From the NCBI RefSeq assembly GCF_033958435.1, contig NC_134137.1, forward strand, positions 257,036,501 to 257,100,500: a stretch of 64,000 nucleotides of DNA. Direction: 5' to 3'. Position 1 is the first letter of the stretch, and every line of letters starts with the position of its first letter. Of this stretch, positions 32,900 to 45,224 are shown piece after piece. Below the pieces are notes generated by a model. The model was given only the letters and a program-made list of their open reading frames with translations, did no database searches and was not told the DNA's origin. A program made the position numbers and the translations under genes. The DNA is from Carettochelys insculpta (taxonomy: Eukaryota > Chordata > Testudines > Carettochelyidae).

Positions 32900-35765
32900 G
32901 TATGGGCTAGATCTCAGTCTCCACTAATGAAAATCAGAGTGCTTGTTGGACATCTCTCGTCCGGCACCCTCAGGACCTGACAAGTGGTGGACAAGAGACT
33001 TTGTCAGATGACAGGAGGTCAATATTGTCTAACAGATTACCAACACTTCCACTGCTTATTGGATTTTTGGAAGATGTTTAGGGGTAAATTAAAGCTAAAC
33101 AACAGCACAGAACACTGAGCGCCAGGACTGGAGGCTGTGAACACACATTATGGGACCACAGGAAACTTGGCCACACCTATGATAAGTGGTCATCTGGCTA
33201 ACTAAAATCATGCCGGATTACAGAGTTTGCTAGATGAGAGCATTCTGGATTAGAGAGGTTTAACCTGCAGTTAATTATGCTTCAGTGAATTCACACCAGT
33301 GTAACTCAGTTCAGAATCTGGTTCTATGTATTTTGTTGCTAGATGGAAGTCAATCAATTTATCACCTGTTATGAATATAATTGCTAAGGGTGGATAAAAG
33401 AAATCAACATTTTAATGTAAAAATGTAGAACTGAAAAACACCAGAGGCAATGATTAGAAAAAAGAGGCCTCTTTCTCAATAAGGTTTTTCGTTTATTTTT
33501 TACAAGTTGCTTAGTTTTTCTATGAGACATTAGATGAACGTCAATGAAGGGTGAAAAGCACAATTTGTACAACCCGTATGCTCATATCAACAGCCAAAGC
33601 ACTTTGGCTAGAACTTTTCCAGCTCCATATGAATGCAGTAAATGAATTACAGTATACAGTGTATTGAATAACACTGAAGACTTCAAAGCCTCCTAATAAC
33701 TAGGGCATGAATGTAATATGTATTGCTCTGCACATCTAAGAGTTTTACCCTTTCTCATCATGTTCTTTGAAAAGGTGGCTTTATTCAGATTTTTGTGACT
33801 GTTCTTGTTCTACAAAAGCACTTTTAGGATTTTATTGAGGTTTACATACACCACTGTTCAAGACTAAAGGCTTTCATGTCAATTATTAATAAAAAAATCT
33901 TTCAACTGTCTATTTTAAAAAAAATAAAAAACATGATTCTTTCTCCCCCATTTGATGTTTAATTTAGAAAAAAAATCAAACTCTTAAAAAAAGTTTTCCT
34001 CCCTACCACAAGGAAAACTATGATTTAAAAAATTCTTTAGGAAAATAATTCCAGCTAAAAATAAAATGTAAAAAAGTTACTTCTGAATAAAATGCCTAAT
34101 CCTGTAGTTGCCTCAGCATCTACAGTTTCCACTGATTTCACCATGAACAGTGGGTACTCAGAACCTTGTGAGAATCAGGATACAAAATGCTGTTTATTGT
34201 ATCAGTTGGAGTAACCTCCACAATCTGGTGAGTGCCTCACTGGGGCTTTACATGACTTCAAGACTCCAGAAGCACTTCAGACTTTACTTACAAACTTTTG
34301 AAATAGACACTGTCTGAACAGACATTGCATGAGATGTTCCTACCGGTCCTTATAACACCCAAACCAGCCCACTCATTCAAGAGACCATATTCTAGTATGC
34401 AGTACAAACTGTTTAGTGATGGAAGACCCCACTTTCTGTCCTCAGAAGGATCACAGTTTTGTAAGGGAAGCTACAGAGGCAGACCTCTATACTTATGTGA
34501 GGTCACACTAAAGTCAGTGGGTCACTGTGATGGACCTTCTCTGTACTCTCTTTTTAGCGATAATTACACTCGGGGTTCTAAGAGTTCATTAAAAGAATGT
34601 TTCGCTCCATTTTAATCAAATTCAGTTTCAGTCAAGACTTGCTCTCTCTAACCTGTATTTTATCTTACTGTCAGATCCAGCTGCCAAGTATCTGTCCCGG
34701 ATGCGTTCATTTCCTTGTCCATAATGTAAATACTAAGCACAGTTTCACAAAACAAAGGTACTTGCATACTAGCATGCATCTTTTATTACTTTCTTTTTGT
34801 TAATATGCAGCTAAGTGTACCAATACTGTGATAAGCATTTAACCGGTTTAGTTTTCTTTTGCTGCTCAGCATTGTCAGGACTGCAAAAATCAATCTCTAT
34901 CAGCTGCAGCAAAAGAAAACATGAAAATGGAAAGAATAACATGACATCAATCAAATGATCAACTGAAATCAGCCAAGGTATGACAGAAGGTATTTTGCTA
35001 CTTGCATTGTAAAAACTTGTTTACAAAACATCCTGCTTGTAACACCTCTTTCAGCAGAACCAGCATTAGCGTCATTAGAAACCTAAATATAGGCAGATCT
35101 TCACCTACCAGTGTTTTTTCAGGATTATTATGATTTCAGGAGCATTAGATAACATGGTTTGGAAAATCAGAAGAAATCTCTACCCTGGGGTTCAGATTTG
35201 CTATATTAGTTCTGCAGAACTGGTGATAATAATGGTGGGATTATTTTTGCCACCAAAATTTTCTCTAATGTGGGCCTAAGAGGCACAGAGAACCCAGCTG
35301 GATTTCTAGTTACAGGGCTGTATTTGCAGGGCTAACAGTAACAAAGCTTGAAATTTAAACTGAGAAAATGTGATCTGTGAATCAACAAAAAGCAATAAAT
35401 AGGGAACCCCACAAACTCTTTTCTTCAGACACCCTTCCTCCCACCCACCCAACCACTGCTATGCAACATAACTCCGCCTTATAGCAGGTTCCACAGTACT
35501 TTGCTATTAGCCGGTTTTGTACTTGGATTGTATCCAATTGGTAGTGCAACTATGACTCTCAGTAAGAGTTGGATCCTTTCATGGTCTTCATAAAATATAC
35601 ATGACCCTTTAAAAAGTGTGAAAGGTCATCCCAAAGTGTCCTTTAAAAATCCCTCACAACAAGCTCTTATGAAACATTTGACAATACTATTATGCAAAGA
35701 GAAAAAAAAACACCACCACAAAACTCTCTAAAAGGCAACAATACAGTGCTTAGAGAAGAAGATAG
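32900..35765. other. No gene recognised
   Basis: AT-rich, with A-runs near 33900-34070. I see no exon, RNA gene or repeat I can name. Confidence 0.4.
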
Positions 35766-35767
35766 GG

Positions 35768-35886
35768 GGTCACAAACCTTGGGTTTGTTTTCGCCTCTAC
35801 TGCTTATTAACCATGTGGCCTCAGGCAAATCATTGCTATTGTATGCCTTAATTTTCCCATCTGTAGACTGGTAATAATACCCGTAT
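35768..35886 (+). repeat. MIR SINE fragment
   Basis: TGTGGCCTCAGGCAAATCAT, then CCTTAATTTTCCCATCTGTA and GACTGGTAATAATA, matches the MIR core and tail on its sense strand. Confidence 0.75.
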
Positions 35887-35887
35887 T

Positions 35888-36093
35888 TGGAGAGAGGATC
35901 AAAGCTCAGCGGTTTGAGAATTGGCCTGCTAAACTCAGGGCTGTGAGCTCAATTCTTGTGGGGGAGGGCATTTAGGGATCTGGGGCAAATAGATTTGAAA
36001 AAAAAGGATGGTGCTTGGTCCTGCTAACAGGGCCAGGGACTGGACTCAATGACCTCCTGAAATCCCTTCCAGTTCTATGAGATGTGTACTTTT
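35888..36093 (+). mobile_element. tRNA-derived SINE, turtle Cry type
   Basis: A tRNA-like head with AGCTCAGCGGTTTGAGAATT (A box) and GAGCTCAATTC (B box), then the body GGGCATTTAGGGATCTGGGG and the 3' part GACTGGACTCAATGACCTCC and TTCCAGTTCTATGA. Transcribed by RNA polymerase III in its active state. It sits against a MIR fragment. This family type points to a cryptodiran turtle. Confidence 0.85.
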
Positions 36094-36590
36094 TATTTTA
36101 TTATTGTTTATTAAAATAATTAGCATTTATTTTGGCCTATAAATAAGTGTCAAGGACACCATCCTCACTCTACTGCTGACTGTGATAAGAAAAGGAAAGA
36201 TGCCACTCTTCAGGTCTTCTTTAACTCTTGGGCAACACTAATAGCTCAAAACTCAGTCTTTCCTCTTTGAGTGCTAATTAGGGGATAATAAACAAGGAAT
36301 TAATAAGTTGGTGATGAGACTAGATTACATTTGAAATACATTTGTTAGTTTATTTGGTTGTACTCTTATTCTTAGTTTTATGGGTCAGAGAAAGACATAG
36401 CACCTTATTTAACCTACCTTTTGTTTTGTCTTATGCTTCTTCACACAGAGCTGGATCCAGAGGGCACCTAGCAAGTTTTGCGAGTGTCTGAGCATTCCCT
36501 ACATCCATTGGTTTCAACTATTAACTGATAGCCTGTCAAGTCAATAGTTGTTCTTCTTCCGTTTGAACTTTACTTTCTGGGACATGACAC
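36094..36590. other. Spacer, nothing recognised
   Basis: AT-rich sequence before Harbinger IV. Confidence 0.4.
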
Positions 36591-36849
36591 ACAAGCTACA
36601 TTTACAATAAACATCTCTGTCGAAAATCTAAAAATTGATTTTTTCCATTCAAGCCCTTTTGAAAGAGATCATACACATGCAAAAAGTTTTCAAAAGATGA
36701 GTCAGTTCTTTCGAACTGACTCACAGCCAGTTGATCCCTTAACGGGCCCCTCCCAAATTCCCACACCCTTCAGTCGCTTTGGCTTGCAGAGGTTTCACAA
36801 GCCTGTCAGAGCCTCTGCATGGACTTCACAGTGCTTGAGAGCTACCCCG

Positions 36850-38220
36850 ATGGATCCTCAGCAGCAGCTCCTTCTGTTGGAGCTGGACATCCTCCATGCC
36901 TTGGTTGGCCACCTGTCCATGATGGCCACTGCCGCTCTCCACCTCCTTCTGTGGTACACTCCCCAAAGCCAGAGGCCTGGATTTGCTCAACCCAGGATGG
37001 TGCTGGCATTTCCCCCTGAGTGCACTGGTAACTCTGGAGCCACTGAGGCACCAACAACTGGTGGGAGCAGCTGGTGCTGTGAGACTGGGATGATCTTCGC
37101 TGTCTGAAGAATCTTTGAATGAGCAAGCAGACCTTCCAGGAGCTCGCCCCCCAGCTTAGTTCATGAAGACACCCGCAGGAGGCCCGACCTCCCCCTTGAA
37201 AAATGGGTTGCAATCACCAATTGGAAGCTGACCACCCCGGACAGCTACTGGTCCATGGGTCACCAGTTTGGAGGGGGCAAGACCACCACTGGGGCTGTCG
37301 TCATGGAGTTCAGTCATACTCAGCTCATGCAGTTGCCACTGGGAGTGTGGAGTCGTAAGCCAGGAATGGGTGAACCTTGGCAGAAGGGGGCAGGGAGCCA
37401 AGGCATGTGGGAGGGGTATGGTGAATGCCCCCTGAAGGCCCCATCACACCATGCACCTTTCCTCCCATGCAGGTTGTGTGCTCCATCAATGCAATGCTGC
37501 TGCACAGGATTATCCACACAGGGGATGTGGATGCAGCCATCACAGGATTCGTAGTGCTCGGCTTTCCAAATTGATTTGTTGCCTTGGATGGGACTCACAT
37601 CCCCATCCACACCCCAGAACACAATGCAGGAATGTACCTCAATAGAAAAGGATACCACTCAGCAGTGCTCCAGGCATTGGTGGACAGCAAGGGACACTTC
37701 GTGGACATTTATGTGAACTGGGCAGGGCAGACACACAATGCCCGTATGTTCCATAATTCTGGGCTCTGCCGCCGCATGGAGGCCAGGACAGTTGTCCCAT
37801 GTAGGAAGATCAGGGCTGGGGATGTGAGCATGTCCCTCTGTTTGGTGATGGATGCTGCCCACCCCCTACTGCCGTGGTGCATGTGGCTCTACACTGACCA
37901 CTCCCAGGAGGCATTTAACACTCTCCTCAACTGGGCCTGAAATGTGGTGGAGCAGGCCTTTGGGCGCCTGAAGAGTTTATGGCCGTGCCTCCTAACGTGC
38001 CTGGAGGTGGGTCTATGGAATGCCCACCAGTTGCTGGGTGCCTGTTGTGTGCTTCACAACATATTGGAGGGCCAGGGTGAGGTTTTTCCCTCTGGGGTGG
38101 ATGGAAGAGTATGGTCCACTCCTCGAACAGCTGCTCCTCGCCCCAAGCCAACAGGCTTACCATGAGGGTGTCTGCATTTGGGCTGCTGTTTGGGAGATCT
38201 TTGCCCATCAGCCTCAGTGA
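36850..38220 (+). pseudogene. Harbinger DDE transposase remnant (family IV)
   Basis: The ATG at 36850 gives MDPQQQLLLLELDILHALVG. The helix-turn-helix region near 37230-37305 reads SYWSMGHQFGGGKTTTGAVV. An acceptor CATGCAG|GTTGTG at about 37472 marks the conserved intron; the donor is lost (GAGTTCAG). Exon 2 keeps all three catalytic residues: Asp in VALDGTHIPIH, Asp in VMDAAHPLLPW and Glu in VEQAFGRLKSLW, but has stops (for example before VALDG and before NVVEQ). It supplies MYLNRKGYHS where family II has a stop before YLNRK. Confidence 0.82.
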
Positions 38221-38319
38221 CCCTCACCTAAGGTCAACCCACAGAGGCCTCCCCACACATGCAAAACTCTTCACCCCCTGCACAATGACAGCACCACACA
38301 CACCACACACACACGTCCC

Positions 38320-39341
38320 TGTTAGCCGGTGGCTGGGTAATGTGCGGTGAGGTACCAACTATGCCCTTGTTACCATTCGAGTCTTTAACTGCTAGAGCAC
38401 TGGGCTCCTAGCACTCTCACCTATGGCCAGGCTGTGGTAACCAAACGGTTAAAGTTCTTTTGATTGTGCTGGCTGTGTTGCACTGACAAAGAGTAACAGC
38501 AGTCAGGCTTAGATCTTAACTAGTTACAAGTTTATTAAGCTACAGTTATAAGCGTGCAGTTATGAAAGGCTATTGTTTACTTCTTATATGCTAGCAGAGT
38601 ACAGGTGTTAACAGGTTACGTTACAATCCAATAACAACGACATCTTAATACAACGACATCTATCTATAGAGCTCTAATTCTTTAACTGTGTACACCAAAA
38701 GGAGACCTTAATGTGGCTCCATCTTACCGTCCTTGCGTCTCTCGATATCAGCATAGCCAAGCCAGGATCGGTCACTCAAATCCGCGGAAAGACGAAGACA
38801 AGGTTGGGCGTCCCCAGTTGCGGACCTCGGGAGGCAATCACCTGACCCGACCAGCAGGTAGCTGGCGGGAATGCACTCAGAGTCCCAGTGCTGCTGGGCC
38901 CATCTTTATACCCCCTGGGTCATGTATTCTCTTTCTTATCTATGGTGCCAGATCGTACTGGTCTGTCTTGTGACACCAGTTTTTACAAGGGCAATTCTTA
39001 CTTAATTTACACTTGTAAGACAGGAGATAAAGAATTTGGGAGTACAGGACATCCTTTTGCAAGGGCAGAGATTTCTCTTCTGGGATGGCTGTGTGGGCGC
39101 ATCACTCCATTAATGCCAGCCAAGGGCAGTTCTCTGAGGCCCTTCGTTAACAGTTAGCCTGCTCGCCCTCTATCTGTGTTTTCAGTTCCTCAGGGTCACG
39201 ATGAGCCAGCACATCTGGGCCCCTTTAGGAAGGCCTCAAAGACTGTGCTGTTTAACTGCTGTTCAGTGCCCTGTGTGCTCTGAGGCACCTTAGAGGGGAG
39301 GCAAAAGCTGGTCTGTAGTGGGGAGATTTTGTCTGGCTACA
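38320..39341 (-). mobile_element. Solo LTR, 1,022 bp, TSD GTCCC
   Basis: Perfect 5-base duplications GTCCC lie at 38315-38319 and 39342-39346. On + the ends are TGTTAGCCGG and CTGGCTACA, so both ends show the TG..CA rule and a short inverted repeat (TGTTAGCC / GGCTACA). On - a TATAAAGATGGG box lies near 38915 and an AATAAA signal near 38532. No coding part remains, which is what recombination between two LTRs leaves. A 5-base duplication is compatible with Gypsy-type or some endogenous retroviral elements; I cannot decide which. Confidence 0.88.
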
Positions 39342-39679
39342 GTCCCCCACCACACCGTTCCCCCCAACAACAATAAGGGACAATGTGCTGTTTAAAAAAT
39401 AACGATTTATGCCTCAGTAAAAACTTTGATTTACAAATGTATAAACTTTTTTTATAAAACAACAGGGAAATAACTAGATACAAGGTTGACCTGAGTAAGT
39501 GGGGTTGGCAGAAAGGTGGGAGGGGGAAATAAAGCCATACAAGAGAGTGGGAAACTGAAACTTGGAGGGGGGCAACATCAATGACAGCGTTGAGGGTGAA
39601 ACATCAACTGGGATGGGGGCAAATTTGAGACATTAACCAGGAGGGTGGAAGACGGAACATTGTGTGTGGGGTGGGGTCA

Positions 39680-40600
39680 ACTTAACTGGGAGCAGGGAGT
39701 GGGGGAATATGATGGATGGGTAACAAGGACCTTAACCAGTAAGTGGGGAGGGCTGTTACTCCAGGGTGGGGTGGGGTTGGATGGCCATGAGCTACATTGG
39801 TCCCCTGTAACCCTCTCACCTCTGGTACAGAGGCCACAGCAGGGCTCTGAAGGAGTGGGATGCACAGGGAGGTAGGGCCTGGGAGGGGGTCTGGTGGCAT
39901 TGGGCTGTGCAGGGCAGTTGTTGTGGTGGGGGAGAAGAGGTTGCCTGCTTGGGTGGATAAGCAGTATGGGATCCCTGGGTGGGGGTGGGGGCAGTGGGTT
40001 GGGCAGGAGTTGTCTAAGGAGCTCAGTGTGCTCCTTCAGGACCTCAGTGACATCCCTGAAGTGCCCCACCAGCTCTGTTCATGCCTCCCTCTGCCAGGTG
40101 TACTGGCCACGGTCCAGCTGGAGGCAGTGCTGGGCAACATCCACAAGCCAGCAGGGTGCCACTGTGGCATCTGCCTATTGTCTTGCCCTCCAGCCACAAG
40201 CTCCTCTTCTGGGGGTGGGGGTGGTGACCGTTCCCCCTTGTCCTCTTCCTGACCATGGAGCAACACGGTGTTGGGTGTCTCCTGGCCCTCCTCTGGCAAA
40301 TCTGCAAGGAGGATAGGAAGACAGTCAGTCCCTGGTTGGTGGCAGGAGGTCCCCCACCCCCGCACCTGTGGGCACCAGCCACACCTCCCAGCAACAGGCA
40401 GCATTGGTGTATGAAATGTTCCATAGGGGTTCCCAGCCATTCGTTCATGGTCTAGCACCACCCACAACTCCCAGCATGTGCAGCTCATGGTGCTGTACCA
40501 GGGAGACCTGTTCTGCATCTGGCATGGGTGTACTGCTTGTGGGGGTGGCCTGCTGGCTGCTGGGGTGCCACTGCCCAATGACTCGGGTGTGTGCCCCAAT
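39680..40600 (-). pseudogene. Myb-like partner remnant of Harbinger IV, C-terminal part
   Basis: On - the frame near 40150-40020 reads VAQHCLQLDRGQYTW, then VGHFRDVTEVLKEHTELLRQ, which corresponds to LEVAEQHLHLQEWAL and MQTFNRLVDYLA in the family II protein. Before it comes an acidic/Pro-rich part with GQEEDKGERSPPPPP. The Myb/SANT domain itself is not recognisable, so it is lost or too diverged. Frameshifts are present. Confidence 0.5.
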
Positions 40601-40869
40601 GGGTACTTACCAGAGGGACCCTCCTCAGGGCCTGCTCATGCATGGCTGGCTATTGCCCAGCTGGAGGAGCATGGTGGGACGTCTATAATGAGGTCTCCCT
40701 TGTCACTGGAGACCTTGGTGGCTGGTTCTCTTCCAGTCTCTATCGGGCAGCTGCATGCTCCAGACTCCTTCTCTTCACTGGGGCACAGCTCTTCTGATGC
40801 CATATCCAGGAGGGCTGCTGGGAAGGATCTTTCCCTGGGCCCCAGGAGGGTGGAAGTGCTTTAAAATAT

Positions 40870-40990
40870 ACAGTATTCCAGATGCGGCCTCACCAGTGTT
40901 GAATAGTCCTGCTCTGTGTCCTAAAAACAAAATAGGTATTTTTAAATGTCATCCACTTTCCCGATACTTTCATTAAAGCTGCTTGTAGAT
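40870..40990 (-). mobile_element. CR1 fragment
   Basis: TTCCAGATGCGGCCTCACCA on + equals the segment at 21120-21140 of the CR1 copy (ACTTCAGATGTGGCCTCACC). Short and diverged. Confidence 0.6.
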
Positions 40991-41596
40991 TATTCAGTCA
41001 CTGTAAAGTGCTAAGTTTTTCACAAGGAGCTTTTCATTCCTGGGAACACTCTCTGCATTTCTGTCACTTCACATTTGCTGTGTAATCTTTGTAAATAAAA
41101 AGAAATATTCAGTAAATAAAAATTATTCAAACTACAGGGTGACTACTTCAGTCTGAATATGAGCTCTTCACTAATCCTTTCATAACTCTGGAGTAGTGGA
41201 TTAGCCTCTATTTTGGGACATACTTAGTATAATTTTCTTCCTCTTGGTCCACAGTTTTTGCCACTCTCTTTTTAATCCCTTTCAAACTAAACTTTTACAT
41301 TCCATCTTAACCACAGGAATATTTACATTAATTGTTCCACTTTAAATATATTTGCTCCTTTATCTGCCATTTAATTACCAGGTGTCCCGGCATGTTAGAA
41401 TCCATGCTAATACTATGTTCACCTCCAGGCATACTGAAACCGTTGTCAGAAACAGTATTTCATTTTTAGGTCACTCTGTTTTCTGAGCTTTCCCTTTTAA
41501 ATGATAACATATCTGGATATGAATCTAAAAAACAGAATAACAACTGCAGTAAGTTATATGTTTCTCATCCAGTTAAATGCTAACATTTTTCACACC
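40991..41596. other. Spacer, nothing recognised
   Basis: AT-rich; no gene or repeat identified. Confidence 0.4.
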
Positions 41597-41790
41597 TCAT
41601 AGAACTGCAAGGGACTGTGGGAGGTAATCAAGTTGAGTTCCCAACCCTTTTGGCAGGACCAAGCACCATCCCTGACAGATTTTTTTTTTAAATCTATTTG
41701 CCCCAGTTCCCTAAATGGCTTCCTCATGGATTAAGCACATGACTGTGGCGTTAGCAGGCCAGTGCTCAAACGAGTATCCCTCCTCCCCTA
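41597..41790 (-). mobile_element. tRNA-derived SINE, turtle Cry type
   Basis: The reverse of the SINE at 35888: CCTCATAGAACTGCAAGGGA at its 3' end, an A-rich run read as T's near 41685, and at 41735-41770 the reverse of a tRNA-like head (GTTTGAGCACTGGCCTGCTA on -). It abuts the LINE that follows. Confidence 0.82.
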
Positions 41791-41835
41791 CAACTACACA
41801 AATATTGGGCAGAGTTGGCAACCCACTTGAATTGA

Positions 41836-42926
41836 TTATGAAGCATGGCAGAGAAAACCAAAAGGAAGCTGCCCCACAGATGACCCCTCTCTCTCCCACG
41901 ACAACCACCCAGTTTGTTGTGTGGAATGTTCAGACCATGTATGAATCAGGGAAGACAGCACAGATTGCAGTGGAGATGAAACAGTACAAGCTTGCAACTT
42001 TGGGCTTGTGTGACACAAGATGGATGCAATCTGAGCAGTTATGCCTGGCAACAGGTGAAACCCTCATCTACTCAAGAGATAGAGAAGAGGGCACACCACA
42101 CACAGAAGGCCTGGGCTTGATATACAGCAGTATCATCACACATCATCACAGCCAGATTCGACACCAAAGAGCAGAGGGTACTAACTGTGCAATGTTATGC
42201 ACCAACCAATGAAGCAGCTGAGGAATGCAAACCAGAGATGTATAAGAAACTACTAAATGTTATGAAACAGAAAGCAAAGAAAGATACCTTGATTTTGATG
42301 GGTGACTACAATGTGAAAATTGTCAGTATAAATACAGGCAGAGAACAGAACACGGGAAAAGAAGGCCTAGGCGAAATGAATGAAAATGGAGAGCCCCTCA
42401 GAGACTTTTGTTCCTTCAATGGGTTGGCAATAGATGGTCGTATTTTTCCACACTAAAGGATCCATAAGGTCACTTGGGTTTCAGCAGACAACCAGACTGA
42501 TCACATGTGCATCAGCAGTTCTTTCAGAAGATCGATGCAGGACATCCACACTAGAAGAGGAGCAGATCACCCTTTGGTCATGATAAAATTCAAGTTGAAG
42601 CTAGAGAGTTACAACGTAGAAGCAACCAAGTTGAGATTGAGATTCAACACAGAGCAGATGAAGGATATAGAGACAAGAGTTGGTTTCCAAGTGGAGCTGT
42701 CCAATGGATATGCCCTTCTGGCAAACCTCATCCTGAAGATACTACCATAGAACAAATTTGAGAACACACCAAAACAGCCTGGAAAGACTCCTAAGGTAAA
42801 ACATTGGAAAAAGATGATAAGACATCACAAAGAACGGATCACAGCAGAAATGCTGAGAAAAGTGAACTAATGAAAGGACAGAAAAGCAGCAGTCAACAAC
42901 AGAAAAACGAGCAGCCAAGTAGAAGC
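41836..42926 (+). pseudogene. LINE endonuclease domain
   Basis: Reads FVVWNVQTMYESGKT, LGLCDTRWMQSEQL (the Asp/Glu region of APE nucleases), LILMGDYNVKIVS (the GDxN motif), GEMNENGEPLRDFCSFNGLA and ADNQTDHMCISSSFRRS, closing with RRGADHPLVMIK (the SDH-like motif, here lacking Ser-Asp). The enzyme nicks target DNA to prime reverse transcription. Frameshifts near 42190, stops near 42457 and loss of the SDH Ser-Asp show it is inactive. It runs into a DNA transposon at 42930. Confidence 0.82.
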
Positions 42927-43584
42927 TCAAACTGCATCTACACTATGAGATAAATCTGAATTAAAGACAATTAGCTTGATTGTATCATGTGGTTTTCTTC
43001 ACTGTAAATACCACTAGCTCAATTTAGGGAGCACTAATATTGATATAATATTATCAGAACTGAGTGGGTGTAGCCTTAACTTCAAATTTAAAATCTAGAA
43101 TAACGACCAGTATGGTAGCACCATGTCTTAAAATCAAATTTATTAGTCTCCAGAGGTGTCCCATATGTAACCCACAATGCCCCTCAGTGCTCCACTCTGC
43201 CCTCTGCTCTCCAGGTGCAAATGAATTAGGTAACAGGAAGACCATGAATTTCAAATCAGGACCAGGAAACCTGTGGCTGTGGGGTCATGTTTGTATGAGA
43301 GCCTGAGAAATGTCTTTCTTTCTTTGCTGTTAGCACTGTGATCACATCCACCCATTATAAATAGCTCCTGCAAGAGAGTTCATGATTCTGTCTGCACACT
43401 TAGTATTTTTTCTGTGCTGCCTGGCACCAGCCGCTGCCCTGCCACACTTCATAGCAGCAAGGCTGTTGTGGGAGTTGAACTTGCATAAAAGACCAAGAAA
43501 CTTTTTCTCAGCGGTTTACATTTGTGTGCTAACCACACTCCTTCCCCCAACAGTGCCACGCAGTCAGAGTCTTTCCCACACTTG

Positions 43585-44294
43585 AGCTGCGTCTACACGT
43601 GCACGCTACTTCGAAGTAGCGGCAGTAACTTCGAAATAGCGCCCGTCACGTCTACACGTGTTGGGCGCTATTTCGAAGTTGAAATCGACGTTAGGCGGCG
43701 AGACGTCGAAGTCGCTAACCCCATGAGCGGATGGGAATAGCGCCCTACTTCGACGTTCAACATCGAAGTAGGGACGTGTAGACGATCCGCGTCCCGCAAC
43801 ATCGAAATAGCGGGGTCCTCCATGGCGGCCATCAGCTGGGGGGTTGAGAGATACTCTCTCTCCAGCCCTTGCGGGGCTCTGTGGTCACCGTGGGCAGCAG
43901 CCCTTAGCCCAGGGCTTCTGGCTGCTGCTGCTGCAGCTGGGGGTCCGTGCTGCATATACAGGGTCTGCAACTAGTTGTTGGCTCTGTGTATCTTGCACTG
44001 TTTAATGAAAGTGTGTCTGGGAGGGGCCCTTTAAGGGAGCGACTTGCTGTTGAGTCCGCCCCGTGACCCTGTCTGCAGCTGTGCCTGGCTCCCTTATTTC
44101 GATGTGTGCTACTTTGGCGTGTAGACGTTCCCTCGCTGTGCCTATTTCGATGTTGGGCTGAGCAACGTCGAAGTTGAACATCGACGTTGCCAGCCCTGGA
44201 GGACGTGTAGACGTTATTCATCGAAATAGCCTATTTCGATGTCGCAACATCGAAATAAGCTATTTCGAAGTTGGGTGCACGTGTAGACGTAGCC
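43585..44294 (+). mobile_element. Harbinger MITE F
   Basis: Ends AGCTGCGTCTACACGTG and CACGTGTAGACGTAGCC, 710 bp, flanked by TTG and CTG. Nearly identical to MITE G but in the opposite direction. In both, the transposase start codon ATG has become ACG (TDPQLQQQQPEALG), a change the other MITEs lack. Confidence 0.92.
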
Positions 44295-44970
44295 CTGGTC
44301 ACATCACATGGGCAGCCTCCGATTCAATAAAAGGACATGACTGGTCTTTGGTGCTGACCGTACTGCCAGGCAGCACCATGTCCTGGCTTGCATGTGATTA
44401 GGGCTCCAAGGGTGGGAAAGATTTTGGGGGGCTTGCAGCCACTGGGGGGAAGTCTCACCTGGTAGCTAAGATATTCAGGTGGGACTACTTCAACTGGCCT
44501 CCCACCAAAAATATTTTTGGGGCCTTTCTGCTGCTGGGTGAAAGTCTCCCCCAGTGGCTAAGATACTGGGAAAGAGGGGTTACTTCAACTACTTCAACAT
44601 TTCAGCTGGCTCTGCAGACACAGACCACAGCCCCCTCCCTCCAAAAATATTTCTGCAGGCTTGCTGCTAATCACAGACACCTTTTTCTTTGATATTTCTC
44701 TTATAAAATCTTTTTTCTAACATTTCCTATCTGTTTTCATGCTTTGACACCCCCCAAGTACGCAGGGGGAGGAGGACCAGTTGAGATTTCTGTTTCCATT
44801 ATAAGTTCAGAGTATGAGATTTCACTGCCATCCTGTGTTGGCAATATCTGAGTACTGAAGAGGGAAGACAAAAATCTTTTTTCATAGACTTTTGTATCCT
44901 CTTTCTCCTAACTTTGCACCCCTTCACACAGGAAAGTGTGGGTGGAGGGCCAGTTGAGAATACAGTCGGT

Positions 44971-45224
44971 CCCTGCGTTATTTTCAGGGATCAGATGCAA
45001 TCACAGGAGGGGGGACAGTCAGTGGATGGCCAGTTGAGACCACAGCCTGTGTACAGAAGCCTTATAGTGCACTGGAAACCCAAATACCCTCTGCGTGGCT
45101 TCTCTCTTTTTTCAAAAAACTTTTCTATTATCTCTTTCTTCAAGCTTTTCAGAGTCCCTGTGTTATTTTCAGGGATCGGATGCAATCATGGGATGGTGGA
45201 CAGTCAGTGGATGGCCAGTTGAGA
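44971..45224 (+). repeat. Direct repeat, 185 bp apart
   Basis: Segments 44971-45039 and 45156-45224 share ATTTTCAGGGATC.GATGCAA and GGACAGTCAGTGGATGGCCA, differing at a few bases. Related GCCAGTTGAGA pieces occur near 44950 and 44778. Inside the TIR transposon. Confidence 0.8.

Larger units (their letters stand above)
36594..40860 (+). mobile_element. PIF/Harbinger transposon, family IV, decayed, with nested LTR
   Basis: The left end AGCTACATTTACAATAAA follows ACA (36591-36593); CTTTTGAAAGAG and CTTTCGAACTGA motifs lie inside as in family III. The transposase relic is on +, the Myb-like partner on -. A 1,022 bp solo LTR sits at 38320-39341. I cannot find the right end; the element fades near 40860 beside a CR1 shred. 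Confidence 0.8.

Noticed and set aside
41735..41770. tRNA-like sequence
   Set aside because: It is the head of a SINE: it lacks a full acceptor stem and is followed by the SINE body.
41715..41835. Start of an open frame at 41715 as the LINE start
   Set aside because: The first 25 or so codons lie in the reverse strand of a SINE head; LINE-like residues begin only after about 41800.
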